Assembly (NCBI GenBank): GCA_905215945.1
Contig: CAJMRZ010000021.1
Span: 1-14,608, forward strand
Direction: 5' to 3'
DNA: 14,608 nucleotides
Origin: an uncultured bacterium
Lineage (GTDB): Bacteria; Actinomycetota; Coriobacteriia; Coriobacteriales; Coriobacteriaceae
A model generated the notes under the pieces. The model had not been told where the DNA came from. It did not search any database and saw only the letters and a list, made by a program, of their open reading frames with translations. The position numbers and the translations under genes were made by a program. Shown in pieces: positions 6,948 to 14,412 of this stretch; the first letter of the stretch is position 1, and every line of letters begins with the position of its first letter.

Positions 6948-7418
6948 CTACCGGTTACGTTCCTTGAGGGCGCGGTCGATCTCGCGTTGGACATCACGCT
7001 TGGCCATGTCCTCGCGCTTGTCGTAGAGCTTCTTGCCGCGACCCAGACCCAGCAGCAGCTTTACGCGGCCGTCGGTATTAAAGTAGAGCTCCAACGGAAC
7101 CAGCGCATAACCACGGTTGCGAAGTTTGCCGTCAAGAAAGTCGATCTCCTTGCGGTGCAGCAGCAGACGACGCCGACGGTCGGGATCGCGATTCCACACG
7201 CCACCATGGCTATAAGGGTGGATATGCAGGCCGACGAGCCAGCACTCCCCGCCGCGGATCAGCGCGAAGGTATCGGTAATCTGGCAGGCGCGCTCGCGAA
7301 TCGACTTGACCTCGGTGCCACTCAGTTCGATACCGCATTCGAACGTCTCATCGATAAAGTACTCGTGATGTGCCGAGCGATTCTTGGAAATGAGCTTGCG
7401 CTCGCGCTTACTGGGCAT
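6948..7418 (-). CDS. smpB: SsrA-binding protein SmpB
   Basis: SmpB binds tmRNA and brings it to stalled ribosomes for trans-translation. The 156-aa length is standard. Family segments in order: HEYFIDETFECGIELSGTEVK (18-38, two strands of the oligonucleotide-binding barrel), SIRERACQITD (39-49), HIHPYSHGG (65-73), the basic NRDPDRRRRLLLHRKEI stretch, and the C-terminal GRGKKLYDKREDMAKRD tail (126-142) that folds in the ribosomal decoding site. The start is the ATG at 7418, preceded by AGGAGG. The first 11 bases overlap the end of the TPR-like gene, which implies translational coupling. tmRNA (ssrA) is often near smpB, but I found none in this window. Confidence 0.97.
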   Translation of the reverse strand: MPSKRERKLISKNRSAHHEYFIDETFECGIELSGTEVKSIRERACQITDTFALIRGGECWLVGLHIHPYSHGGVWNRDPDRRRRLLLHRKEIDFLDGKLRNRGYALVPLELYFNTDGRVKLLLGLGRGKKLYDKREDMAKRDVQREIDRALKERNR

Positions 7419-8325
7419 CGCCGGCCTCCTTGGCGCCATCGGCGTTTGAGCCCGCAGCCTCGCGCTTTGCCTTGCGCTCGGCATTGAGCTCGGCATCGCT
7501 CTCGCGCACCAGTTTAATAATCGCCGCGCAGGCCTCCTCGCCCACCAAGTCGCGAGCACGCACCGTCAGGCGCGTCGCCTCCTGCTTGTCGCCGTCGCTT
7601 GCAGCATCGGTCGCGCACATAATCAGGCAGATGGCAATCTCGGCCGAAGGTGAGGTCGGAACGCCCTGCAACGCCAGCTCGCCCATCACGTGCTCGTCGC
7701 TCTCCTCGGCGGCATCCGGATAGGTGGTATGGATCTTGTTGAGCAGGCGCGTCGTATGCGCATCGTTGGGCGCCAGGCGCAGCGCCAGACGCGCGCAGCC
7801 CACGGCAGCCGAAACGTTCTCGGTCTCGGGCTCCAAGAAGTACTGACCTAGATTGGCGTAAGCGCGGGCGGCGCACTTGCCATCGCTCGCGCGCTCTAGC
7901 ACCGAAAACGAAAGCGAAGCCCACTCCTGCTTGTCCTCGAGAGCGCGGAACAGCTCGGCCAAATCCAAGCGATAGTTGCAGTTCATGGGGTCCCAACGCA
8001 CAGCCTGCATCAGGGCATTACGAGCGCTCACATAATCCTGCTGGCGAATGTAGGCAAACGCCATATCAGAGTACAGGCGGTCAAACGGCACCTCGACCTG
8101 CACGAGCTCGCGCGGATCCTTCTCCACGCGGCGATAGGCCAAGCGCTCAAACTTGCTATCGAAGCTAAAGTATTGGCGCTTCTCCTCCGTCTTGCACTCA
8201 GCGTCGATATACTCCTCGGCGAGCTCCACCAGACGCTCCAGCAGCGGCGTCGCCGTAGCCAGGTCGCCCTGCGCCAGATAGTTCTCGGCATACGTGATGT
8301 CTTGCAAGCTGATGGGCAGATCCAT
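7408..8325 (-). CDS. TPR-like helical repeat protein of unknown function
   Basis: The protein has 305 aa, with no signal peptide or membrane segment. It is mostly helical with TPR-like pairs: residues 11-40 (AENYLAQGDLATATPLLERL), 83-116 (DMAFAYIRQQDYVSARNAL, then AVRWDP) and 154-187 (AYANLGQYF, then ALRLAPND). A charged segment (about 45-80) interrupts the repeats, and the last 25 residues are a low-complexity Ala/Glu/Lys tail. TPRs usually bind other proteins; no enzymatic motif was seen. The start is the ATG at 8325 with GAGGAG nine bases upstream. A longer in-frame start at 8376 has no such site. Its stop overlaps the start of smpB, so the two are probably one operon. I do not recognise the family, and a role in translation quality control is only an inference from position. 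Confidence 0.85.
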   Translation of the reverse strand: MDLPISLQDITYAENYLAQGDLATATPLLERLVELAEEYIDAECKTEEKRQYFSFDSKFERLAYRRVEKDPRELVQVEVPFDRLYSDMAFAYIRQQDYVSARNALMQAVRWDPMNCNYRLDLAELFRALEDKQEWASLSFSVLERASDGKCAARAYANLGQYFLEPETENVSAAVGCARLALRLAPNDAHTTRLLNKIHTTYPDAAEESDEHVMGELALQGVPTSPSAEIAICLIMCATDAASDGDKQEATRLTVRARDLVGEEACAAIIKLVRESDAELNAERKAKREAAGSNADGAKEAGDAQ

Positions 8326-8381
8326 GGCTACTCCTCGATCTGAGCGAAACACGGCAGGCGCCGTATATACGGTCAATACAC

Positions 8382-8409
8382 AAAACCCGGGTCTCTTACG
8401 AGGCCCGGG
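8382..8409 (-). terminator. Rho-independent terminator of the tRNA-Gln/tRNA-Glu operon
   Basis: On the minus strand CCCGGGCCTC pairs with GAGACCCGGG (one mismatch) around a four-base loop GTAA, followed by TTTTGT. It begins 11 nt after the CCA end of tRNA-Glu. It separates the tRNA unit from the TPR-like gene downstream. Confidence 0.88.
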
Positions 8410-8419
8410 CGTTCAATTT

Positions 8420-8496
8420 TGGTAGCCCGTACCAGATTCGAACTGGTGATCTCCGCCTTGAGAGGGCGGCGTCCTAAACCGCTAGACGAACGGGCC
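8420..8496 (-). tRNA. tRNA-Glu (anticodon CTC), CCA encoded
   Basis: This is a 77-nt cloverleaf. The acceptor stem GGCCCGT/ACGGGCT has a G-U first pair, the anticodon stem is CCGCC/GGCGG, and the loop CTCTCAA gives anticodon CUC (codon GAG). The T arm is ACCAG-TTCGAAT-CTGGT. The discriminator is A and CCA is encoded. It lies 17 nt downstream of tRNA-Gln in one transcription unit. Confidence 0.95.
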
Positions 8497-8513
8497 ATAT
8501 GTAGCAAATGCAA

Positions 8514-8587
8514 TGGCTGGGATGGAGGGAGTCGAACCCCCATTGACGGAACCAGAATCCGCTGTCCTGCCATTAGACGACATCCCA
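8514..8587 (-). tRNA. tRNA-Gln (anticodon CTG), CCA encoded
   Basis: This is a 74-nt cloverleaf. The acceptor stem TGGGATG/CATCCCA is perfect and starts with the U1-A72 pair typical of tRNA-Gln. The anticodon loop TTCTGGT gives CUG (codon CAG), and the T arm is GGGGG-TTCGACT-CCCTC with one wobble. The discriminator is G and CCA is encoded. It is the first gene of the tRNA unit, about 38 nt after the predicted transcription start. Confidence 0.95.
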
Positions 8588-8631
8588 ATGACTGCATCGC
8601 TGCGCTCGGCTGAGCCTTTGCGCAAGAAAGA

Positions 8632-8660
8632 AATATACGGGAAGTCTCGCCGTGACGCAA
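8632..8660 (-). promoter_or_regulatory. Promoter of the tRNA-Gln/tRNA-Glu operon
   Basis: On the minus strand TTGCGT (8660-8655) and TATATT (8637-8632) are 17 bp apart, with 4 and 5 of 6 consensus matches. A GC-rich segment follows the -10, as is common for stringently controlled stable-RNA promoters. An AT-rich palindrome lies just upstream at 8664-8698. Confidence 0.7.
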
Positions 8661-8663
8661 GCC

Positions 8664-8698
8664 CCAATTTTGACTTTTTTGAAATTCAGTCAAATTGG
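8664..8698. repeat. AT-rich inverted repeat just upstream of the tRNA promoter
   Basis: CCAATTTTGACT (8664-8675) and AGTCAAATTGG (8688-8698) are inverted copies with a single extra T, separated by 12 bp. It abuts the -35 element of the tRNA promoter, at the place of an UP element or an upstream activator site. It could also be the 3' hairpin of nothing in particular, since no gene ends here on either strand. Confidence 0.5.
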
Positions 8699-8862
8699 CC
8701 TAATTTAGTCCAACCCGTGAAGGACCTGTGAAGCCGACCGCTGTACACGAAGGACAAAACGCCGCGAGCGGTAGCCGTCAACCGTTGGCAGATTCTACCG
8801 TGAAAACGATAGCGCCAGGCAACACAATCGAAGTATCAATGATCGCGTAGATATGAGGCGCC

Positions 8863-9273
8863 ATGGACGAAGAGCTTGATTACCTATGGGAGACCCTGGG
8901 CCTCGAGATCACTGCTGACCTTTGGCCCGAACGGGACAAAATCCATCCCACACTGCGCCCCGCCATTACTGTGGTGCAGGCAAAATACCGCCGTGCATCC
9001 TTTTTGATCATGCGGATGTCATGGCACGCGGGACTCCCCGACCTTAAGCGAATCCAGGCAAGCCTCGTCGAGTTGTCCGGCATGCCAACCGTCATATCCG
9101 AGGCGCACCTGGAGCAGCGCCAGCGCGAGCGACTGCAACAGCAGCGGATTCCCTTTATCTGCCCCGGCGTTCAGGCATATCTGCCCTTTATGGACGAGGA
9201 GTACTGGAGCGGCAAGCCCAACAAGCACGTAAAGGTCTACGATCCGCACGAATGGGCGCAGCTTGAGGATTAG
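8863..9273 (+). CDS. Small orphan protein with MarR-associated N-terminal-type domain (tentative)
   Basis: The 136-aa protein is soluble, acidic at its ends and has no signal peptide. The segment HLEQRQRERLQQQRIPFICPGVQAYLPFM (98-126, shown only by its ends: HLEQRQRERL and IPFICPGVQAYLPFM) resembles the IPF-V-PG-Q-YLPF signature I associate with the N-terminal sensor part of some long MarR-type regulators in Firmicutes and Coriobacteriia. No winged-helix domain follows. The protein ends 20 residues later, so it may be a truncated relative or a stand-alone domain. The start is the ATG at 8863, with weak GAGGCG upstream. A possible promoter is TTGGCA (8785-8790) with a poor -10 GATAGC 17 bp on. 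It converges on the ArsC-like gene, with a palindromic array between them. The family link is from memory and uncertain. Confidence 0.7.
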   Translation: MDEELDYLWETLGLEITADLWPERDKIHPTLRPAITVVQAKYRRASFLIMRMSWHAGLPDLKRIQASLVELSGMPTVISEAHLEQRQRERLQQQRIPFICPGVQAYLPFMDEEYWSGKPNKHVKVYDPHEWAQLED

Positions 9274-9320
9274 CGCATATGCCCGCCAGCCGGGATAGTG
9301 CGCATGCCCGCCAACCGGAA
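9273..9320. repeat. Short direct repeat leading into the 62-bp array
   Basis: GCGCATATGCCCGCCAGCCGG (9273-9293) and GCGCATGCCCGCCAACCGG (9300-9318) are near-identical tandem copies differing by a 2-bp deletion and one substitution. The first copy begins on the last base of the upstream stop codon. The second runs into the left arm of the first palindrome, which suggests a local duplication at the array boundary. Confidence 0.65.
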
Positions 9321-9487
9321 AGCTCATCCCGGAATTTACGTCCAGAACGGGACGCGCTTTCCCCTAGAGGCCCCAAACGGAAACCGTATCCCAGATTTCG
9401 CGCTCAAACTGGGATACGATTTCCGCTAGCCCCTTCAACCGGAAACTGCGTCCCGGAATCCGAGCTCAAAACGGGACGCACTTTCCG
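9316..9487. repeat. Array of three 62-bp palindromic repeat units with covarying arms
   Basis: Units start at 9316, 9378 and 9440, an exact 62-bp period. Each is a 48-bp palindrome followed by 14 bp. The arms are about 16 bp with a constant outer part (CGGAAA / TTTCCG) and a constant inner part (TCCC / GGGA). The middle five bases differ between units, GCTCA, CCGTA and CTGCG, and the opposite arm changes with them (TACGA for unit 2, CGCAC for unit 3), so pairing is kept. Mismatches are one each in units 2 and 3 and about three in unit 1. The loops are 14-16 nt with a shared GAATnnCG...CTCAAA pattern. The array fills the gap between two convergent genes and ends 6 bp from the ArsC-like stop codon. 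No T-tracts are present. Confidence 0.9.
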
Positions 9488-9493
9488 CAACCA

Positions 9494-9853
9494 CTACAGC
9501 AGCACCTCGGTCCAGGTCGCTTCCTTAAACCCAGGAATCGCAAAGTCGTCGCCCACCAGCAGCGGACGCTTGACCAGCATGCCGTCGGTCGCCAGCAGCT
9601 CGCAGCACTCCTGATCCGTCATGCCCGCATCCAGACGCGCCTTCAGGCCCAGCTCTCGATATTTCATGCCCGACGAATTAAAGAAGCGCCGCACCGGCAG
9701 CCCCGAACGAGCAATCCAGGTCGCAAGCTCATCAGCCGTGGGATTGTCCAAAACGATATCGCGATCGATATACTCTACCCCATGTTCGTCCAGCCATGCC
9801 TTGGCCTTCTTACAGGTCGAGCACTTGGGATATTCAACAAACAGTACGGTCAT
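9494..9853 (-). CDS. ArsC/Spx family thioredoxin-fold protein
   Basis: The 119-aa protein belongs to the thioredoxin-fold ArsC/Spx/YffB family. The N-terminal YPKCSTCKKA has a CxxC pair (Cys11, Cys14), as in Spx-type redox switches; true arsenate reductases of this family carry the Cys without the second one. DRDIVLDNPTADEL (about 30-43), the RRFFNSSG-KYRELGL segment and the C-terminal KRPLLVGDDF-IPGFKE (near 96-112) are family hallmarks. It could be an Spx/MgsR-like regulator that binds RNA polymerase, or a reductase; the sequence alone does not decide. The start is the ATG at 9853 with GGAGG six bases upstream. A longer start 13 codons earlier lacks a ribosome binding site. mupG ends 92 bp upstream, so read-through from the mur operon is possible, as no terminator is visible between them. 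Confidence 0.9.
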   Translation of the reverse strand: MTVLFVEYPKCSTCKKAKAWLDEHGVEYIDRDIVLDNPTADELATWIARSGLPVRRFFNSSGMKYRELGLKARLDAGMTDQECCELLATDGMLVKRPLLVGDDFAIPGFKEATWTEVLL

Positions 9854-9945
9854 GGGAATCCTCCGAATATAGATCGGCCAACGCAGGCACACGCCACACG
9901 AGGCGCCTTCGTATGATGGGCCAATTGTAGCCCGCGGGTCACACG

Positions 9946-10998
9946 TTAAACGAACCGTACCCCGAATCCGCGCTTGATAAACGGTAGCAGTTCAATTGCT
10001 TCGGGCGTGATATGGCCCGCAACGTTCATGCGCTCGTCACCGGGAAGATCGACCCGCGCAATCTCAAGCTCGCCTTCGTAGCGCCCATATCCGCTATTGC
10101 TCACAGCGATCGACCCCGCCTTTCGCGGCAGGCCGGCTCCGGCATCCGTCGGCACGGAATCCGGCTTAAGCGTCGTACGTGACTCCTGAGACCTAAAGAT
10201 GAGGACGCTCGAGTCGGGCCGGTCGTGATGAATCTGCCCGCGCACATAGGCATAACCGGGCTCAAGCTCGCATTGCAGGTCCACGTATCCGGCGGAAACT
10301 TGAGCAAACTGCGCCCAGCCCGCATCGGATAGATCGGGGTCGCCGACCAACACAATGTCGCAATCGGCGCCATGTGCAAGCTCAAGCATATTGAGAGCAA
10401 CCTTTGACGCGCGACCGCGCTGCGCCTCGACCGTCGGCAGTCCCTCGAAAACCGGCCCGCGAACGTTAGCATCACCCGGCACAAAAGCCATGATTTCGAA
10501 TCCAAGCGCCGCAAGACGAAGATTCGTCCGAGCAACATCTTCAAGAGCTAAACCGGTATAAGGCTTGGGGTAAAAATTGTGGCAGGCGGCAAAACGAGTC
10601 ACATCGGCACCGGCCTCACGCCACGATGCGATTTCATCAGAACTCACCGTCGATGCATTGACCACAATGCGAAATACACCGGACAGCTCCGCGACCCGCT
10701 GGGCGCTAAAGCCATAGTCCAAACGAAGGTATTCCAACCCCAGATCGCGCAGGTCCTCGATACGCTCAAGCCCGAGCAAATCGCACGTACGCGGCCCCAC
10801 ATCGGCAATGAGCGCAATGCCGCGGGCGGAAAGCAGCGACAGCACATGACGGACCTTATCGGCATACGCCGCTCCCCCATCCTCGGGAATATGCAGCGAG
10901 GTGAACGCATAGCGCGCACCCGCCGCGGCGCCACGCTCAATCGTCCGCTCAATATCCTGCAGAGGGCTGGAAAGATAAATCGAAATACCCGTTTTCAC
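9946..10998 (-). CDS. mupG: 6-phospho-N-acetylmuramidase MupG (DUF871 family)
   Basis: MupG hydrolyses MurNAc-6-phosphate-beta-1,4-GlcNAc, the phosphorylated disaccharide delivered by the MurP transporter, in S. aureus cell-wall recycling. The 350 aa here match the two-part DUF871 layout: an N-terminal TIM-barrel-like domain (about 1-235, starting GISIYLSS, with FTSLHIPED, DVGPRTCDLLGL, LRLDYGF and FAACHNFYPKPYTGL) and a C-terminal barrel (about 245-350, with RPDSSVLIFRSQESR and ending IKRGFGVRFV). The start is a GTG at 10998 with AAAGGAG nine bases upstream. No ATG alternative is near. It is the last gene of murR-murQ-murP-mupG but is separated from murP by two hairpins, one a full terminator, so it may be expressed at a lower level or under read-through control. 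The assignment relies on family recognition plus the operon. Confidence 0.92.
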   Translation of the reverse strand: MKTGISIYLSSPLQDIERTIERGAAAGARYAFTSLHIPEDGGAAYADKVRHVLSLLSARGIALIADVGPRTCDLLGLERIEDLRDLGLEYLRLDYGFSAQRVAELSGVFRIVVNASTVSSDEIASWREAGADVTRFAACHNFYPKPYTGLALEDVARTNLRLAALGFEIMAFVPGDANVRGPVFEGLPTVEAQRGRASKVALNMLELAHGADCDIVLVGDPDLSDAGWAQFAQVSAGYVDLQCELEPGYAYVRGQIHHDRPDSSVLIFRSQESRTTLKPDSVPTDAGAGLPRKAGSIAVSNSGYGRYEGELEIARVDLPGDERMNVAGHITPEAIELLPFIKRGFGVRFV

Positions 10999-11014
10999 GC
11001 TACAACGCTCCTTT

Positions 11015-11048
11015 AAAAAAGGCCGGCGGAGCAGTTAGCCCCGCCGGC
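11015..11048 (-). terminator. Rho-independent terminator between murP and mupG
   Basis: On the minus strand GCCGGCGG pairs perfectly with CCGCCGGC (8 bp) around an 11-nt loop, followed by CTTTTTT. It lies only about 16 nt before the mupG GTG start, so its T-tract touches the mupG ribosome binding site. Either the murRQP transcript stops here and mupG is reached by partial read-through, or the element works as an attenuator. Confidence 0.8.
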
Positions 11049-11080
11049 ACAACCATATCATCAAGAAATCTGCCGCGCGC

Positions 11081-11107
11081 CGCGAGCCCTGAGCAACACG
11101 GCTCGCG
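11081..11107 (-). terminator. Hairpin directly after murP
   Basis: CGCGAGCC and GGCTCGCG form a perfect 8-bp stem with an 11-nt loop beginning 9 nt after the murP stop codon. Only a weak T-rich stretch (ATTTCTT) follows, about ten bases on. It may protect the murP mRNA end or pause polymerase before the stronger terminator at 11015-11048. Confidence 0.45.
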
Positions 11108-11115
11108 ATATCAAA

Positions 11116-12546
11116 CTACTCGCCAAAGAACTCGTTGATCTTCTGCTCGTCGACGCCAAAGAACCACGTCAGGACAAAGCCGGCGGCATAGGCAAGCAGC
11201 ATAGCGGCAACGTAGCCGAGCTGCTGGCCAGGAACGACGATCAGCAGGCCAAACAGACCGGAAACGCCCTGAGAAACCGTGCCGATGTGAAGCAGCGCCG
11301 CGAGCGCGCCGCCAAATCCGGCACCCAGGCAGGCCGTCACAAACGGACGAACGAGCGGCAGCGTAACAGCATACATCAGAGGCTCGCCCACACCCAGGAT
11401 TCCAACGGGAATGGACTCTGCGACGTACTTCTTGAGCTTGGCGTTCTTGGTCTTAAAGTACAGCGCCAAACCGGCACCGACCTGGCCGCCGCCAGCCATC
11501 ATAAGGATGGGAAGCAGGTAATTGATACCCTTGGTAGCGCCGTCGGGATCGTTGAGCATAGCGTGGATCGGCGTGAGCGCCTGATGCAGGCCGACGGAAA
11601 CCAGCGGCAAGAAGCCTGCCGACAGGATATAGCCGCCCAGGACGCCCAGCTTCTCGAAGATAAAGGTCAAAACGCTAAAGATGGCAGTCGTCAGCCATGC
11701 GCCAACCGGCTGGATGACGAGCATCAGAGCAAAGGCGCCGATGATGAGCACCAGCAGCGGAGACAAGAACGTGTCGAGTGCGTTGGGCATAACCTTGCGA
11801 ATCTGACGCTCCATCCAGGCAAAAAATGCGCCAGCGATGAGAGCCGCGATCATGCCGCCCGCTGCGGGGTTGTACTGCGCACTGGTGAGCGGCAGCAGAA
11901 TGGCAGTGGCAGGATCAGCCGCGCCAGGCGCAAGCAGGGGCATGGCACTGTTGGCGATACACATCATGCCGGCGATGCCGCCCAGCGCAGCGGAGCCACC
12001 AAACTCACGTGCCGCGTTATAGCCCACCAAGATGGGCAGATAGGCAAACAGGGCCCAGCCCATGGAACGAATGCCCTGGTACCACCACTCGCCTGCAAGC
12101 GCGCCTGCCGTCGAGACGTTAATGACGTTGCAGATACCGTTGATGAGGCCAGCCGCAATGATGCCGGGAAGCAGGGCGACGAAGACATTGGAAATCTTCT
12201 TGAGGAAGGCCTGAACCGGCTTAGACTCGTACTTGGCCTTCTGCGCGGCCTTGTTTGTGGCCGCAGCGTCAACCACGCTCTCGTCGGCAACGCCTTTCGC
12301 AAGGCCAGTGAGCTTGGAGAACTCCTCGAGCACCTTATTCACCTTGCCCGGACCCAGCACGATCTGCATCGTGTCGTCCTCGACCAGGCCCATCACGCCG
12401 TCGAGTGCCTTAATGCCCTCCGTGTCGACGTTGCCCGCGTCTTTGACGGTCACGCGCAGGCGCGTCATGCACGCCGCGTTTGCCAGCACGTTGTCTTTAC
12501 CGCCCAAAAGGTCCAGCAGCTTTTGAGCCAGCTCTTTGTTCGTCAT
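11116..12546 (-). CDS. murP: PTS EIIBC transporter for MurNAc or MurNAc-GlcNAc
   Basis: This membrane permease imports the sugar and phosphorylates it at C6 using the PTS relay. It has 476 aa. The EIIB domain (1-80) has the phosphocysteine Cys26 in NAACMTRLRVTV. After a linker (about 85-110), the EIIC domain (110-470) has around ten hydrophobic segments and the GILGVGEPLMYAVTLPL motif (382-398), where Glu388 binds sugar. No EIIA domain is fused, so a Crr-like EIIA from elsewhere is needed, as for E. coli and S. aureus MurP. The start is the ATG at 12546 with AAGGAGG upstream. The general annotation would be sucrose/glucose-family EIIBC. The MurNAc specificity is inferred from the murR, murQ and mupG neighbours. 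MupG, which acts on a disaccharide, favours MurNAc-GlcNAc as a substrate. Confidence 0.92.
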   Translation of the reverse strand: MTNKELAQKLLDLLGGKDNVLANAACMTRLRVTVKDAGNVDTEGIKALDGVMGLVEDDTMQIVLGPGKVNKVLEEFSKLTGLAKGVADESVVDAAATNKAAQKAKYESKPVQAFLKKISNVFVALLPGIIAAGLINGICNVINVSTAGALAGEWWYQGIRSMGWALFAYLPILVGYNAAREFGGSAALGGIAGMMCIANSAMPLLAPGAADPATAILLPLTSAQYNPAAGGMIAALIAGAFFAWMERQIRKVMPNALDTFLSPLLVLIIGAFALMLVIQPVGAWLTTAIFSVLTFIFEKLGVLGGYILSAGFLPLVSVGLHQALTPIHAMLNDPDGATKGINYLLPILMMAGGGQVGAGLALYFKTKNAKLKKYVAESIPVGILGVGEPLMYAVTLPLVRPFVTACLGAGFGGALAALLHIGTVSQGVSGLFGLLIVVPGQQLGYVAAMLLAYAAGFVLTWFFGVDEQKINEFFGE

Positions 12547-12603
12547 AACTCCTCCTTGTATTGGGTATCTCGTCTGGATGTCATATCAGCTCACGCCGCG
12601 CAC

Positions 12604-13527
<924 letters not shown>

Positions 13528-13537
13528 TTCATTCACC

Positions 13538-14389
13538 TCATCTTTCCTGTTTCTCGATGTAGTTTTGCTTAATGACATGCGTCGCCCGTTCGTAGTCGCT
13601 GGCAACGTAAGCAGCGTAAAGGGCATCGACAACCATAAGCTGGGCCATACGCGAAGCCATGGCACCGCTGCGGACCAAGGGTTCACTCGCAGCAACGCCG
13701 AGCACGGCATCGGCCATGGTGGCAAGCTTGGATGATCCATCTACTTTGGTAACGGCCACGACGGGACAGTTGTGACGTTGAGCCTCGGCGGTGCAGTCCA
13801 GCACCTCTTGCGTCAAGCCCGAGTAGCTAAAGGCGATTGCCATATCGCCCTCATGCATGTTCTTGGCACATAAGAGCTGATCATGCCAGTCGTCGTACAG
13901 ATGGCACTCTTTGTCGACACGCATGAGCTTTTGCGCCAGGTCGTGCGCGACCAAACGAGAGGCACCAATACCGAACAGATTGACCGCGCGTGCCCGCTTA
14001 AGACGGGCCGCGCATCGCTCCAAGACGGTGTAATCGAGCGTTCGCGCCGTCGCCTCGATCGTGCGCACGTTGCTTTTCATCACCTTCCCCACGATACGTT
14101 CGACGCTGTCATCCATGGAGATGTCCTCGAGGGCTACGTCTTTCTTGTCACCTAAGAGCGCCAGCTCGGCAATCAGTTCGCGCTGGAACTCCTTGTAGCC
14201 CGCAAAACCCAAACGCTTGCAAAAGCGCAAAATGCTCGAGGGCGAGGAGAACGTGACATCGGCAAGACCGCGGACGGACAGCCCGACCACCTCGTGCGGA
14301 TGAGCGCTTACATATGCGATGACATTGCGTTCCGCCGGGCTCGCGCTAAGCTCACGCTCGCGAAGCCGCAAAAGCAATCCGTTTGCCAT
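13538..14389 (-). CDS. murR: RpiR-family transcriptional regulator of the MurNAc operon
   Basis: The 283-aa protein has the RpiR layout: an N-terminal helix-turn-helix domain (about 1-77, with ASPAERNVIAYVSAHP and FSSPSSILRFCKRLGFAGYKEF) and a C-terminal SIS sugar-phosphate domain (about 115-250, with LFGIGASRLVAHDLAQKLMR and AIAFSYSGLTQEVLD). MurR in other bacteria represses the mur genes and is released by MurNAc-6-phosphate. The start is taken as the ATG at 14389 because GGAGG lies eight bases before it. An in-frame GTG at 14398 falls inside that ribosome binding site. It is the first gene of the operon, and candidate operators lie just upstream. The symbol depends on the neighbours, since RpiR proteins are hard to tell apart by sequence. 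Confidence 0.92.
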   Translation of the reverse strand: MANGLLLRLRERELSASPAERNVIAYVSAHPHEVVGLSVRGLADVTFSSPSSILRFCKRLGFAGYKEFQRELIAELALLGDKKDVALEDISMDDSVERIVGKVMKSNVRTIEATARTLDYTVLERCAARLKRARAVNLFGIGASRLVAHDLAQKLMRVDKECHLYDDWHDQLLCAKNMHEGDMAIAFSYSGLTQEVLDCTAEAQRHNCPVVAVTKVDGSSKLATMADAVLGVAASEPLVRSGAMASRMAQLMVVDALYAAYVASDYERATHVIKQNYIEKQER

Positions 14390-14412
14390 CTCAAACACCT
14401 CCGTTGAGAAGA

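Noticed and set aside
8373..8731. Several short open frames across the tRNA genes on both strands
   Set aside because: They are translations of tRNA-Gln and tRNA-Glu sequence; the cloverleaves, promoter and terminator explain the region.
9316..9487. The 62-bp array as ordinary convergent terminators
   Set aside because: None of the three hairpins is followed by a T-tract on either strand, and the exact period and covarying cores are not terminator features. Some 3'-end role is not excluded.
14390..14398. GTG at 14398 as the murR start
   Set aside because: This codon overlaps the GGAGG ribosome binding site, which is correctly spaced for the ATG at 14389.
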